From Rhizorhapis sp036570425 (GTDB taxonomy: Bacteria > Pseudomonadota > Alphaproteobacteria > Sphingomonadales > Sphingomonadaceae), in contig DATCYF010000006.1 in the NCBI GenBank assembly GCA_036570425.1, forward strand, positions 124,001 to 188,000: a DNA stretch of 64,000 nucleotides, written 5' to 3'. A program made the position numbers and the translations under genes. Positions 8,769 to 18,242 of this stretch are shown here, in pieces. A model generated the notes under the pieces. The model was not told where the DNA came from. It saw nothing but the letters and a program-made list of their open reading frames with translations, and made no database searches. Position 1 is the first letter of the stretch. Each line of letters starts with the position of its first letter.

Positions 8769-9815
8769 ATGACGAAATCTTCCACTCCCCTCGACGTGGC
8801 CGTCAAGGTCCTGGCTTATTATGACCGGCATGCCCGGACACTGCCCTGGCGGGTGGCGCCGGGGACGAACGCACCTGATCCCTACCGCGTCTGGTTATCG
8901 GAAATCATGTTGCAGCAGACGACGGTAGCGGCCGTGAAGCCCTATTTTGACAAATTCACCACTCGGTGGCCTGACGTAGCCGCCTTGGCTGCCGCCGATG
9001 AGGCTGATCTGATGGCCGCATGGGCGGGCCTTGGCTATTATGCGCGGGCGCGCAACCTGCTCGCCTGCGCCCGAATGGTGACGCGGGAATATGGTGGTCG
9101 CTTTCCGCAGAGTGAAGCGGAGTTGCTGAAGCTTCCGGGCATTGGCGCCTATACCGCTGCCGCCATCGCCGCCATCGCCTTTGGACAGCGGGCGGTGGTG
9201 ATTGACGCCAATGTCGAGCGGGTTGTAGCGCGACTGTTCGCGATTACGGTCCCTTTGCCGCAGGGGCGGGCTGATATACGCGCTGGAGCGGACAGGATCA
9301 CGCCCGATGCGCGCGCCGGGGATTTTGCGCAGGCGATGATGGATCTGGGCGCGACAATCTGCACCGCACGCAATCCTCTGTGCGCGCTTTGCCCGCTCAG
9401 CGATGACTGCGCCGGGCGTAGCGATCCCGCTGCCTTTCCGGTTAAGCCAGCGAAGAAGGCGCGGCCCGAGCGGCAGGGCTATGTGTGGTGGATGCAAAAT
9501 GGTCCTGATGTCTGGCTGGTGCGACGTCCGGGCAAGGGTTTGCTCGGCGGCATGCGGGCGTTGCCCACGTCCGATTGGACGGGGGAGCCCGGTTATGCGC
9601 CGCCTTTAGCGGGCGAATGGAAGCGGCTGGCGCGGCCGGTATCGCATGTTTTTACGCATTTCGCGTTAAATCTGCACGTCGAATGGCGGCATGTGGAAAG
9701 GGCTTGCATGGCCGATCAAGCCGGCGAATGGTGGACGATAGAGGACATCGGAGAGGCTGGCCTGCCGACGCTGTTCGCTAAAGCTGCCCGTGCTGTGCTG
9801 GAGGAGATTGCCTGA
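8769..9815 (+). CDS. mutY: A/G-specific adenine glycosylase MutY
   Basis: This 348-residue DNA repair enzyme removes adenine mispaired with 8-oxoguanine. The catalytic Glu lies in LSEIMLQQTT near residue 45. The helix-hairpin-helix LPGIGAYTA is at about 122-130, followed by the catalytic Asp of VVIDANVERV at 146. The [4Fe-4S] cysteines are C198, C205, C208 and C214, with the spacing C-x6-C-x2-C-x5-C. The C-terminal third is the MutT-like 8-oxoG recognition domain. The stop overlaps the nudC start by one base (TGATG), indicating translational coupling. Confidence 0.97.
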   Translation: MTKSSTPLDVAVKVLAYYDRHARTLPWRVAPGTNAPDPYRVWLSEIMLQQTTVAAVKPYFDKFTTRWPDVAALAAADEADLMAAWAGLGYYARARNLLACARMVTREYGGRFPQSEAELLKLPGIGAYTAAAIAAIAFGQRAVVIDANVERVVARLFAITVPLPQGRADIRAGADRITPDARAGDFAQAMMDLGATICTARNPLCALCPLSDDCAGRSDPAAFPVKPAKKARPERQGYVWWMQNGPDVWLVRRPGKGLLGGMRALPTSDWTGEPGYAPPLAGEWKRLARPVSHVFTHFALNLHVEWRHVERACMADQAGEWWTIEDIGEAGLPTLFAKAARAVLEEIA

Positions 9816-10744
9816 TGGCAGCCATTTGCAAGGATTTGCCATTGACCGTTCCGATCATCCCGGGATTTGTGGGCGGCGTGCTCGACCGCGCCGATCACGT
9901 GCGCATGGCCCCCGCGCTGCTCGCCAGTGCGTTCGCCGATCCGAGGGCCCGGATGCTGGTGCTGGACGGGCTTGATCCGGTCGAGGGCGGGGATGGGGAA
10001 CTGGCCTGGGCTTCCCTGCCACCTGGGCGTCCAGCGGAGGACTTCATTCTTTTGGGCGTGGACGAAGATGGCCCAGCCTTTGCGGAGATCAACCCTGACA
10101 TTCCCCACGGCGCGGTCTTCGCGCCAAAGGTGTGGGAAATGGCCTCTCTGCTCCGGCCTGAAGCACTGGCGCTTTACGGTTGTGCGCGGAGCCTGATTGA
10201 TTGGCACAAAAGACACGGCTTTTGCGCTAATTGCGGCAAGGCGACACACACCATCAAAGCTGGTTGGGCGCGAAAATGCAGCGGGTGCGAAGCGGAGCAT
10301 TTTCCGCGCGTTGACCCCGTCGTCATCATGCTGGCAGAATATGACGGGAAAATATTGGTCGGACGGCAGCCGCGTTTTCCGGCCGGCCGCTATTCAGCGC
10401 TGGCGGGCTTCGTCGAGCCTGGAGAGTCGATTGAGGAAGCGGTGGCCCGGGAGCTGTGGGAGGAAGCGGGTATTCGCGTCCACAGCGTGCGCTATGGTGT
10501 GAGCCAGCCGTGGCCCTTTCCATCCTCGCTGATGATTGCTTGCACCGGGCAGACAGATGATCCGGCGCTTGCGCTTGACACGACCGAGATCGAGGATGCG
10601 ATATGGGTGAATCTTGCAGGGGTCAGGGCGGCACTGGCGGGTGAACCGGGCGCTCCCTTCGTCGCGCCCCCTCCTTTGGCCATTGCGCATACGCTGCTAA
10701 GTTATTGGGCGGATGGCCAGGCGAATGATGCCGGTGCGGCTTAA
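9815..10744 (+). CDS. nudC: NAD(+) diphosphatase NudC
   Basis: This 309-residue Nudix hydrolase cleaves NAD(H) to nicotinamide mononucleotide and AMP, and the family can also remove NAD caps from RNA. A zinc ribbon is formed by the CANCGK and CSGCEAEHFPR cysteine pairs. The Nudix box begins GFVEPGESIEEAVAREL and ends WEEAGI. The NudC signature SQPWPFPSS follows it. The start overlaps the mutY stop. The stop codon overlaps that of the convergent cytochrome b561 gene. Confidence 0.95.
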   Translation: MAAICKDLPLTVPIIPGFVGGVLDRADHVRMAPALLASAFADPRARMLVLDGLDPVEGGDGELAWASLPPGRPAEDFILLGVDEDGPAFAEINPDIPHGAVFAPKVWEMASLLRPEALALYGCARSLIDWHKRHGFCANCGKATHTIKAGWARKCSGCEAEHFPRVDPVVIMLAEYDGKILVGRQPRFPAGRYSALAGFVEPGESIEEAVARELWEEAGIRVHSVRYGVSQPWPFPSSLMIACTGQTDDPALALDTTEIEDAIWVNLAGVRAALAGEPGAPFVAPPPLAIAHTLLSYWADGQANDAGAA

Positions 10745-11268
10745 ACGGTCATACGCCGCAGCACATTGTCCTTCAGAATAAATTGATGCCGAAGGGCTGC
10801 GAAAATGTGCAGCAGCACGAGGCCAAGCATCAGATAGGCCAGCAGTTCATGCGTTTCGTGCGCAATGCCGGTAATCGCGTCCTCCTTAGTCAGGCCAAAT
10901 TTCGGGATGTCGAACAGGCCGAACCAGTTCAGCGGATTTTGCCCCGCCGATGAGAATGTCCAACCCGACAGGGGCAGGATAAGAAGCAATGCGTAAATGG
11001 CCATATGCGTCACGCGCGAAAGGAACTTTTCCCATCCGGGCATTTCCGCAGGCAGCGGCGGTGGCTTATGGCCCAAGCGCCAGCCTAGCCGCACCAGCGT
11101 AAGCGCAAGAACTGTAAAGCCGATCGATTTATGAATCGGAATAGCGGAAGGAAGGACATTTTCCAGGCGTTCGTGCAACAGCCCAAGCGCCAGGCCCGCA
11201 ATGACCAACACAGCAATGATCCAGTGCAGCCAGCGTGCGACCCGGCTGTACTTTTCCTGTGAGGTCAT
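10741..11268 (-). CDS. Cytochrome b561 family protein
   Basis: This membrane b-type cytochrome of about 175 residues starts MTSQEKYSRVARWLHWI. It has four hydrophobic segments with His residues at WLHW, IPIHKSIG, VTHMAIY and the final HETHELLAYLMLGLVLLHI, fitting two b haems. The family usually oxidises ubiquinol or shuttles electrons in the inner membrane. The frame is open upstream to 11562, but the added 98 residues are not membrane-like and overlap the M13 peptidase gene, so I place the start at 11268 (11274 is possible). It is divergent from the M13 gene. Confidence 0.88.
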   Translation of the reverse strand: MTSQEKYSRVARWLHWIIAVLVIAGLALGLLHERLENVLPSAIPIHKSIGFTVLALTLVRLGWRLGHKPPPLPAEMPGWEKFLSRVTHMAIYALLLILPLSGWTFSSAGQNPLNWFGLFDIPKFGLTKEDAITGIAHETHELLAYLMLGLVLLHIFAALRHQFILKDNVLRRMTV

Positions 11269-11410
11269 CCGCATATCTTTCTTCAATGAGACCGCATCTC
11301 TGCTCTGCTCGTCCGTTATGTCTGCCCTTGTGGAGCAGATCAAGAGATTGACCTTGTGCTTACCACGCTTCAAACATTTCAAAATAATATGCTTTCTGTC
11401 GAGGCCTGCC

Positions 11411-13459
11411 GTGACAAAGATGATGACGCTGATCCTGTCGACCTCCATCCTTGCCGCATGCGCCGGGCAGTCGAGGGAGCAGATAATGCCCACGCCGCAA
11501 TCGGCGGAAGCAGAAAGGCTGGCGCCGCAGATCGGAACGTTCGGTTTTGATGAAGGCGGCATGAACCGTACCGTTGCTCCGGGTGACGATTTTTACGAAT
11601 ACGCCAATGGTACATGGGCCAAAACCACGCCCATTCCTGCGGACAAGTCCAATTATGGCATGTTCACTGTGCTTGAGGATTTGTCGAAGAAGCGCACCCA
11701 GGAGATACTGGAGGCAGCGGAGAAAGATCCGAACAGCAAGATCGGCAATGCCTTCGCCAGCTATCTCGACGAAGCGACGGTCGAAGCGAAAGGGCTGACG
11801 CCGATCAAACCCTGGCTGGAGGAGATAAAGGGGCTCTCGTCCAAGGCGGATTATGCTTCGCTGGCTGCGGAAGCGAACCGCAATGGAGTGGATGGCCCCT
11901 TCGGCGCATTTGTGGGGCAGGACGACAAAGATCCCGAAACCTATATTCTCTCATTCTATCAATCAGGCTTGGGCATGCCCGACCGCGATTATTATCTGGA
12001 TCAGAGCGACCGGATGAAGCAGACCCGCGCCGCCTATGTCGCACATCTGGAAAAGATGTTCACACTCGCCGGCGAACCCAATGGATCGGCCCGAGCGCGA
12101 GCATTACTGGATTTCGAAACGAAGATTGCCACAGTCCACTGGACGCGCATCGACAGCCGCGACGCCACGAAGATTTACAACAAGATGTTAGTGGCGGAGC
12201 TTCAGAAACTCGCGCCCGGCTTCGATTTCGCCACCTACATCAAGGGACTGGGCGCTAATGTCACTGATGTGTTGGTCGCGCAGCCGAGTGCGTTTAAGGG
12301 CATCGCTGCTGCCATTGCGGGTGCGAAACTGCAGGTGTTGAAAGATGCGCTGCTTATTCGCAGTCTCGATGGTTTTGCAGACGACCTGCCAGATGCCATC
12401 GCGAAGGAAAGCTTCGCCTTTTACGGCACTACTCTTTCGGGCACGCCGGAAATGGAACCGCGCTGGAGGCGCGCCGTCAATTTTACGACCGCCGCTCTAG
12501 GGGAGGAGGTCGGCAAGATCTACGTGGCTCAATATTTCCCGCCGGAAACAAAGGCGGCCGCCCTGGATGTGGTTCACAATATCATGGCCGCCATGGGACG
12601 CCGCATCGATCAGCTTAGCTGGATGAGCGCTGAGGCCAAGGCCAAGGCGCATGAAAAGCTCGCCGCCTTCACGCCAAAGATCGGTTATCCTGATAAATGG
12701 CGCGATTATTCGGGGCTGGAGATCAGGCGCGACGATCTGTTCGGCAATGCGCTGCGTTCGCGCCAGTTTGAGCACGACTATGAAATTGGTAAGCTGGGTA
12801 AGCCCATCTACCGATGGGAATGGGGCATGACGCCGATGGAGATCAATGCCTATGCCAATTTCGGCATGGTCGAGATCGTGTTTCCAGCCGCAATCCTGCA
12901 GCCGCCTTTCTTCGATCCCAATGCCGATCCGGCGGTCAACTATGGTGGCATCGGCGCGGTCATTGGTCATGAATTGAGCCATCATTTCGACGATCAGGGT
13001 GCGAAATATGACAAGACCGGCACGCTGACCGACTGGTGGACGCCTCAGGACGTCCAGAATTTTGAGGCGCTGACCGGCAAGCTGGCCGCTCAATATGATG
13101 CCTATGAGCCGTTGCCGGGTCAGCATGTAAAGGGCAAGCTGACGTTGGGCGAGAATATTGCCGACCTTGCAGGTCTGACCGTTGCCTACGATGCTTACAA
13201 GCTGGCCCTGGAGGGCAAGGAAGCGCCCTTCATTGACGGCTTTACGGGGGATCAGCGTTTCTATCTGGGCTGGGCGCAGGTGTGGCGCCGCAATTACCGC
13301 CAAGCCAATCTGAGCCAACGATTGCTTACAGACCCGCATTCTCCGTCCATCCAGCGCACATGGGTCGTGCGCAATCTGGACCCATGGTACAAAGCTTATG
13401 CGCCGTCCCCGACTGCGAAGCTCTATTTGACACCGGAGGACAGGGTACGGATTTGGTGA
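11411..13459 (+). CDS. M13 family (neprilysin-like) zinc metallopeptidase, lipoprotein
   Basis: This protein of about 682 residues is an M13 zinc peptidase predicted to act in the periplasm. It has the zinc site HELSH in VIGHELSHHFDD and the third ligand motif GENIADLAG. The N-terminal peptidase_M13_N region includes PGDDFYEYANGTW. I chose the GTG at 11411 because a GAGG ribosome site lies six bases before it. It yields a short signal MTKMMTLILSTSILAAC with a lipobox Cys. The frame is open further upstream but reads into the divergent cytochrome b561 gene. The natural substrate is unknown. Confidence 0.93.
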   Translation: MTKMMTLILSTSILAACAGQSREQIMPTPQSAEAERLAPQIGTFGFDEGGMNRTVAPGDDFYEYANGTWAKTTPIPADKSNYGMFTVLEDLSKKRTQEILEAAEKDPNSKIGNAFASYLDEATVEAKGLTPIKPWLEEIKGLSSKADYASLAAEANRNGVDGPFGAFVGQDDKDPETYILSFYQSGLGMPDRDYYLDQSDRMKQTRAAYVAHLEKMFTLAGEPNGSARARALLDFETKIATVHWTRIDSRDATKIYNKMLVAELQKLAPGFDFATYIKGLGANVTDVLVAQPSAFKGIAAAIAGAKLQVLKDALLIRSLDGFADDLPDAIAKESFAFYGTTLSGTPEMEPRWRRAVNFTTAALGEEVGKIYVAQYFPPETKAAALDVVHNIMAAMGRRIDQLSWMSAEAKAKAHEKLAAFTPKIGYPDKWRDYSGLEIRRDDLFGNALRSRQFEHDYEIGKLGKPIYRWEWGMTPMEINAYANFGMVEIVFPAAILQPPFFDPNADPAVNYGGIGAVIGHELSHHFDDQGAKYDKTGTLTDWWTPQDVQNFEALTGKLAAQYDAYEPLPGQHVKGKLTLGENIADLAGLTVAYDAYKLALEGKEAPFIDGFTGDQRFYLGWAQVWRRNYRQANLSQRLLTDPHSPSIQRTWVVRNLDPWYKAYAPSPTAKLYLTPEDRVRIW

Positions 13460-13495
13460 GATAGCCGCTGACTAATCCTTCACCCTTCCATCATC

Positions 13496-13522
13496 AACCG
13501 CTAGAGCGGTTTCATGCCGCTC
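13496..13522 (+). promoter_or_regulatory. Alternative hairpins around the recF start codon
   Basis: AACCGCTAGAGCGGTT (13496-13511) is a perfect palindrome. Its right arm can pair instead with CCGCTC (13517-13522), placing the recF ATG at 13514 in a seven-base loop. This could limit recF translation. It is a sequence observation only. Confidence 0.35.
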
Positions 13523-14584
13523 TGCCGCCTGTCCCTCACTGATTTCCGCAATCATGCCGATGCGCTGATTGTGCCGGATCATATGTTTGTAGTGCTGACC
13601 GGCGAGAATGGAGCCGGGAAGACGAATATCCTGGAAGCAGTATCAATGCTTGCGCCGGGACGGGGGCTTCGCGGTTCTCTCTTGCGGGACATGGCGCGGC
13701 AGGATGGGCCGGGGAATTTCAGCATCGCGGCACAGGTTGACGACATCATGATCGGCACCGGTACGGCGATCGACGCGCCAGACCGGCGGCTGGTGCGGAT
13801 CAACGGCGCCAGTGCCTCTGCAAGCGCGCTTGGCGAATGGCTGTCGATCCTTTGGCTCACCCCTGCGATGGATCGGTTGTTCCAGGAATCTCCGGGCGGC
13901 CGCAGGCGTTTCCTGGACCGGCTGGTGCTGGCGCTCCATCCCGGCCATGCAGTCCACAGCGCCCGTTATGAGGCCGCTATGCGTTCCCGCACGAAGCTGC
14001 TGACCGCCGACCAACCCGCTGACCATGTCTGGCTGACCGCGTTGGAGGCGCAGATGGCAGAGCATGGGGCGGCGCTCGCCTTGGCCCGGCGCGATACGGT
14101 CGCGGCGCTCGGCGAGGCGCTGGAGCAACAACTTGACGGTCCCTTTGCGCGTCCTCGATTGTCGCTGGATGGCTGGGATGATCCGGCGGGCGATCTGTCG
14201 GACATGTTGAAGCAAGGCCGCCGCAGAGACGCCGCCGCCGGACGGGCGCTTGCCGGACCACATCGAACTGACCTTGCCGTCACCCATGCCGCAAAGGGCC
14301 AAGCCGCAGCGCTTTGTTCGACGGGGGAACAGAAAGCGCTGCTGCTTTCCATCATCCTTGCCCATGCCGAACTGGTGGCACGCCGCATGGAGCGACGACC
14401 AGTGTTACTGCTCGACGAAGTGGCGGCGCATCTGGACCCCGCACGCCGGTGCGCGCTGTTCGAGCGGTTGGCGGCTGGCGGCGGACAGGTGTGGATGACT
14501 GGCACGGAACCGGCGCTGTTCGCGGAATTAGGGGCCGCCTGCCGCCTGCACGTATCGGCGGGCCGGGTTGTACGGGAAGGCTGA
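13514..14584 (+). CDS. recF: DNA replication and repair protein RecF
   Basis: This 356-residue ABC-type ATPase helps load RecA at gaps. Walker A GENGAGKT is at residues 30-37. The signature-like CSTGEQKALLLS and Walker B PVLLLDEVAAHLD follow in the C-terminal half. The length is normal. It does not sit beside dnaA/dnaN here but follows the M13 peptidase gene by 54 bases. The start codon lies in the loop of a predicted hairpin and no strong ribosome site is visible. Confidence 0.95.
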   Translation: MPLCRLSLTDFRNHADALIVPDHMFVVLTGENGAGKTNILEAVSMLAPGRGLRGSLLRDMARQDGPGNFSIAAQVDDIMIGTGTAIDAPDRRLVRINGASASASALGEWLSILWLTPAMDRLFQESPGGRRRFLDRLVLALHPGHAVHSARYEAAMRSRTKLLTADQPADHVWLTALEAQMAEHGAALALARRDTVAALGEALEQQLDGPFARPRLSLDGWDDPAGDLSDMLKQGRRRDAAAGRALAGPHRTDLAVTHAAKGQAAALCSTGEQKALLLSIILAHAELVARRMERRPVLLLDEVAAHLDPARRCALFERLAAGGGQVWMTGTEPALFAELGAACRLHVSAGRVVREG

Positions 14585-14710
14585 AGCCCCCAAACACCGC
14601 AGGGAAATACCATTTCGCCGCAATTGTTTAATCGCGTTAACCTGACAGACTTTCCTTTCGGCGCACCTCCCTCCAGACATCTCGCAGGGAAGAAAAGGGT
14701 CGAACACGAA

Positions 14711-15352
14711 ATGATTTTCGGGGGGCGTGCAACCGCCATCATGCTGTTCATATCGTGCCTGATCATGGGCGGCACGGCGGCACAGGCCAGCCAATATCTG
14801 CAATGCGTCACCTATGCCCGGCAGATTTCCGGCGTTCAGCTTTCCGGTAATGCCAATACATGGTGGGATCATGCAGAAGGTGTTTATGATCGTGGTAACG
14901 AACCCCGCGTGGGTGCGGTGCTGGCCTTCCGCTCGTCGAGAGCGATGCGCGCAGGCCATGTCGCGATGGTCAGCAAGGTACTGAGCAACCGCGAAGTGCT
15001 GCTCAATCATGCGAATTGGTCCTATCGCGGAGGCGTCGAGCAAGATGCGTTGGCGGTGGACGTCTCTCCGGAAGGCGACTGGAGCGAAGTGCGAGTGTGG
15101 TATGGTCCTTCGGGCCAACTGGGCATACGCTCCAATCCCGCCTACGGCTTCATCTATCCCGAGGCGTCATCAGGTGCAGGCAATCTGACCATCGCCAGTG
15201 CAGACCTGAGCAAGCCTGCGATCCGACAACTCGCCGACAATGCAGGATCAGGCCAGCGGCAGAAGTTCAAGCGCGAGGAAATGGACGGAAATGGCCGTCG
15301 TAACCTCGCGGCGATTATTGATCAGGTGAAGAAGGATCAGGGGCTGCGGTAA
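14711..15352 (+). CDS. Secreted CHAP domain protein
   Basis: This protein of about 213 residues has a signal peptide beginning MIFGGRATAIMLFISCL and ending near AAQAS. A CHAP (cysteine/histidine amidase-peptidase) domain follows: the catalytic Cys is in LQCVTYAR and the His in AGHVAMVSKV, with a later LLNHANWSY. CHAP proteins often cleave peptidoglycan peptides. The frame is open 29 codons upstream to 14624, but the ATG at 14711 begins exactly at the signal peptide. The gene stands alone between recF and DUF3297. Confidence 0.87.
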   Translation: MIFGGRATAIMLFISCLIMGGTAAQASQYLQCVTYARQISGVQLSGNANTWWDHAEGVYDRGNEPRVGAVLAFRSSRAMRAGHVAMVSKVLSNREVLLNHANWSYRGGVEQDALAVDVSPEGDWSEVRVWYGPSGQLGIRSNPAYGFIYPEASSGAGNLTIASADLSKPAIRQLADNAGSGQRQKFKREEMDGNGRRNLAAIIDQVKKDQGLR

Positions 15353-15465
15353 AGTCCGGCGGAGCTCGTCTCACCTGACCATTTTAATTTCCGGCTGAGC
15401 TTGCCAAATACAGCAGCGGCTGCTCCGGCAAACAATGAGGGTTCAAGAGGGCCGCCCCTCAATCC

Positions 15466-15738
15466 TCAGACTTCCGTCTGGCTTTCTGTATCTTCTTCCG
15501 CTGGATTCTCGTACCAGGCTTCCACTGGCCCGCTCAATTTGATGGTGAGCGGCTGACCATGACGATCCCGGGACTTCCCAGCGGCTACGCGAACCCAGCC
15601 TTCGGAAATGCAATATTCCTCTATATCCGTGCGGACCCGGTCCTTGAACCGGATACCGACGCCACGCTGAAGCTTCTCCATGTCGAAATGTGGGCTGCGT
15701 GGATTGGTCGAGAGGCGATCGGGAGGTGTGTCGGTCAT
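15466..15738 (-). CDS. DUF3297 family protein
   Basis: This 90-residue protein matches the small conserved DUF3297 family (MTDTPPDRLSTNPRSPHFD at the N-terminus, then GVGIRFKDRVRTDIEEYC). No signal peptide, membrane segment or catalytic motif is seen and the function is unknown. It lies 53 bases after typA on the same strand, with a hairpin between them, and has an acidic C-terminal tail. Confidence 0.85.
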   Translation of the reverse strand: MTDTPPDRLSTNPRSPHFDMEKLQRGVGIRFKDRVRTDIEEYCISEGWVRVAAGKSRDRHGQPLTIKLSGPVEAWYENPAEEDTESQTEV

Positions 15739-15760
15739 CTGTATATCTCTTAATATGGGA

Positions 15761-15780
15761 ATCCCGGCCTAAGCCGGGAT
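15761..15780 (-). terminator. Hairpin between typA and the DUF3297 gene
   Basis: ATCCCGGC and GCCGGGAT pair perfectly (8 bp) around a four-base loop directly after typA. No clear U-run follows on the minus strand, so it may attenuate transcription or protect RNA rather than fully terminate. Confidence 0.5.
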
Positions 15781-15791
15781 GCCGAGATAAA

Positions 15792-17606
15792 TCAAGCCGC
15801 CTTGGCGCGGTTCGCTTTCTTGCGCTCATTCGGATCGAGATAGCGCTTACGCAGACGGATCGACTTCGGTGTGACCTCGACCATTTCGTCATCATCGATG
15901 TAGGCGATGGCTTGTTCCAGCGCCATGCGCTTGGGCGGCGTCAAACGGATGGCGTCATCCTTGCCGCTCGCCCGGAAGTTGGTGAGCTGCTTCGATTTCA
16001 TCGGGTTGACTTCAAGGTCGTCGGGCTTCGCATTTTCGCCGATGATCATGCCTTCATAGATCGGCTCGCCAGGCGAGACGAACAGGATGCCGCGATCTTC
16101 AAGGGCATTAAGGGCATAGCCCACCGCTTCGCCCGTCCCGTTGGAGATAAGGACACCGTTCTGGCGGCCCTCGATATTGCCCTTGTAAGGGCCATATTTC
16201 TCGAACAGCCGGTTCATGATGCCGGTGCCGCGCGTATCGGACAGGAACTCGCCATGATAGCCGATAAGGCCACGTGAGGGTGCCGAGAAGGTGATCCGGG
16301 TCTTGCCGCCGCCTGAGGGACGCATATCCGTCAATTCGGCCTTACGGATTTGCATCTTTTCAACGACCGTGCCGGAATGTTCGTCATCCACATCGATCAC
16401 GACAGTTTCATAAGGTTCTTCCCGACCGCTCTCGCCGTCGCGGAATAGCACGCGGGGGCGGGAAATGCCCAGTTCGAAGCCTTCGCGGCGCATGGTTTCG
16501 ATAAGGACGCCAAGCTGCAATTCGCCGCGGCCTGCTACTTCAAAGCTATCCTTGTCGTCGCTTTCTGTCACGCGAATGGCGACATTCGATTCCGCTTCAC
16601 GCATCAGACGATCACGGATCATGCGGCTGGTGACCTTGCTGCCCTCTCGTCCGGCCATGGGCGAGTCATTGACGGCGAAGCGCATCGACAGCGTCGGTGG
16701 GTCGATTGGTTGGGCATAGATCGGCTCGCTGACAGAAACATCAGCTATCGTATTGGCAACCGTCGCAACGGTAAGACCGGCGAGGCTGATGATGTCACCT
16801 GCCTTGGCGCTCTCCACGGGAACGCGGTCCAGTCCACGGAAAGCCATGATCTTGGTCGCGCGGCCGGTTTCCACAATCTTTCCGTCGCGGTCGAGCGCAT
16901 GGATCGGCTGGTTCATGTTAAGCGTGCCGGTCTGGACACGGCCGGTCAGAATACGGCCAAGGAAGTTGTCGCGATCCAGCAACGTCGTGAGAAAGGTGAA
17001 GGGTGCGTCCACATCCACCTTCGGGGCGGGAATATGGCTCAGGATCGTTTCGAACAGGACTGACAGGTCGCCCTCGCGCACATCGGGCGTGGTGCCTGCA
17101 TAGCCGTTGCGGCCTGATGCGTAGAGTGTCGGGAAATCGAGTTGCTCGTCATTGGCCTCAAGGCTGACGAACAGGTCGAACACTTCGTCGAGCACCTCTT
17201 CGGCGCGACCATCCGGGCGGTCAATCTTGTTAACGACGACAATAGGCTTCAGGCCCAGCGCCAGCGCCTTGCCAGTTACGAACTTGGTCTGCGGCATTGC
17301 GCCTTCAGAACTGTCGACAAGCAGGATAACCCCGTCAACCATGGAGAGGATGCGCTCAACCTCACCGCCGAAATCGGCGTGGCCGGGCGTATCAACGATG
17401 TTTATCCGCGTGCCGTTCCATTCGACGCTGGTGCACTTGGCAAGGATCGTGATCCCTCGTTCTTTTTCGAGGTCGCCTGAGTCCATGGCGCGCTCTTCGA
17501 CGCGCTGATTGTCGCGAAAGGTGCCAGACTGCCGAAAAAGCTGGTCCACCAGCGTGGTTTTGCCATGATCGACGTGCGCGATGATGGCCACATTACGAAG
17601 GCTCAT
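15792..17606 (-). CDS. typA: Ribosome-associated GTPase TypA/BipA
   Basis: This 604-residue translational GTPase binds the ribosome and supports growth under stress and low temperature. It starts MSLRNVAIIAHVDHGKTTL, containing the G1 motif AHVDHGKT. G2/G3 is seen as ERGITI and DTPGHADFGGEV, and G4 as NKIDRPDGR. The C-terminal part carries the EF-G-like domains and the TypA-specific end. The frame is open ten codons upstream to 17636, but the conserved N-terminus fits the ATG at 17606. Length matches the family. Confidence 0.96.
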   Translation of the reverse strand: MSLRNVAIIAHVDHGKTTLVDQLFRQSGTFRDNQRVEERAMDSGDLEKERGITILAKCTSVEWNGTRINIVDTPGHADFGGEVERILSMVDGVILLVDSSEGAMPQTKFVTGKALALGLKPIVVVNKIDRPDGRAEEVLDEVFDLFVSLEANDEQLDFPTLYASGRNGYAGTTPDVREGDLSVLFETILSHIPAPKVDVDAPFTFLTTLLDRDNFLGRILTGRVQTGTLNMNQPIHALDRDGKIVETGRATKIMAFRGLDRVPVESAKAGDIISLAGLTVATVANTIADVSVSEPIYAQPIDPPTLSMRFAVNDSPMAGREGSKVTSRMIRDRLMREAESNVAIRVTESDDKDSFEVAGRGELQLGVLIETMRREGFELGISRPRVLFRDGESGREEPYETVVIDVDDEHSGTVVEKMQIRKAELTDMRPSGGGKTRITFSAPSRGLIGYHGEFLSDTRGTGIMNRLFEKYGPYKGNIEGRQNGVLISNGTGEAVGYALNALEDRGILFVSPGEPIYEGMIIGENAKPDDLEVNPMKSKQLTNFRASGKDDAIRLTPPKRMALEQAIAYIDDDEMVEVTPKSIRLRKRYLDPNERKKANRAKAA

Positions 17607-17732
17607 GCGAAAAAAACTGCCATGTGAGAGGGTCAAGGGTCGGCCCCATAACGGCTTTATGGAGATTTAGCAAGGGGCGTGTGCACATGCAGATGCTGCT
17701 ACCCCTGTTTTCTGCCCATCCGGTCAAAGGCG

Positions 17733-18242
17733 CTACTTTGAAATTTCCAACACTGTTTCTGGAAGCAACATCGGCAAAATTCGCTGTATCTCCTGCGGCG
17801 CGATGGCAACGCAGCCTTCAGTCGGCCGCCCGTCTACCCAGATGTGAAAGAAGATGGCGCTTCCTGCGCCTGGGACGGGAGGATCATCGTTATGACCCAA
17901 CACGATTATGATATCATACGCCTCATCATCGCGCTGCAATGACTCGGCGGACCAGCCGCGGGGGAGGCGGACAGGCCGATTATAAGCAGGATCCTGAACC
18001 CCGTCGGACCAGCCATCATGGGTCCGCGTCCAACGCCAGGGGATCGCGAGCGGTTGATTGAGCGCTACCCGGCCGGGTCTTAGCAGCGCTCCTCTGACCG
18101 GCCAACGGCCAAGGGGCGTGCACCCGTCACCCTCCTGCTTGGCGCTTGCCGGACAGCTTCCGGACCGACCAATCGCGCAGGGAATGTCGAGACCACCGAA
18201 AATCAGCCGTCCGGCCGTGCTGGACACGCGAATAGTCGTCAT
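17733..18242 (-). CDS. L,D-transpeptidase-like (YkuD) protein without a signal peptide
   Basis: This 169-residue protein has the YkuD catalytic layout: His in IIIVLGHN and FFHIWVD, and the nucleophile Cys in PTEGCVAI. YkuD enzymes make 3-3 crosslinks in peptidoglycan or attach lipoproteins in the periplasm. The N-terminus MTTIRVSSTAGRLIFGGLD shows no signal peptide, which is unusual for an enzyme acting outside the membrane. Its start overlaps the ribA stop by four bases (ATGA), so it is the third gene of a tightly coupled xthA-ribA-YkuD operon. Confidence 0.83.
   Translation of the reverse strand: MTTIRVSSTAGRLIFGGLDIPCAIGRSGSCPASAKQEGDGCTPLGRWPVRGALLRPGRVALNQPLAIPWRWTRTHDGWSDGVQDPAYNRPVRLPRGWSAESLQRDDEAYDIIIVLGHNDDPPVPGAGSAIFFHIWVDGRPTEGCVAIAPQEIQRILPMLLPETVLEISK

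Noticed and set aside
12497..13339. 280-codon minus-strand frame inside the M13 peptidase gene
   Set aside because: It is antisense to the zinc-site region of a clear family member.
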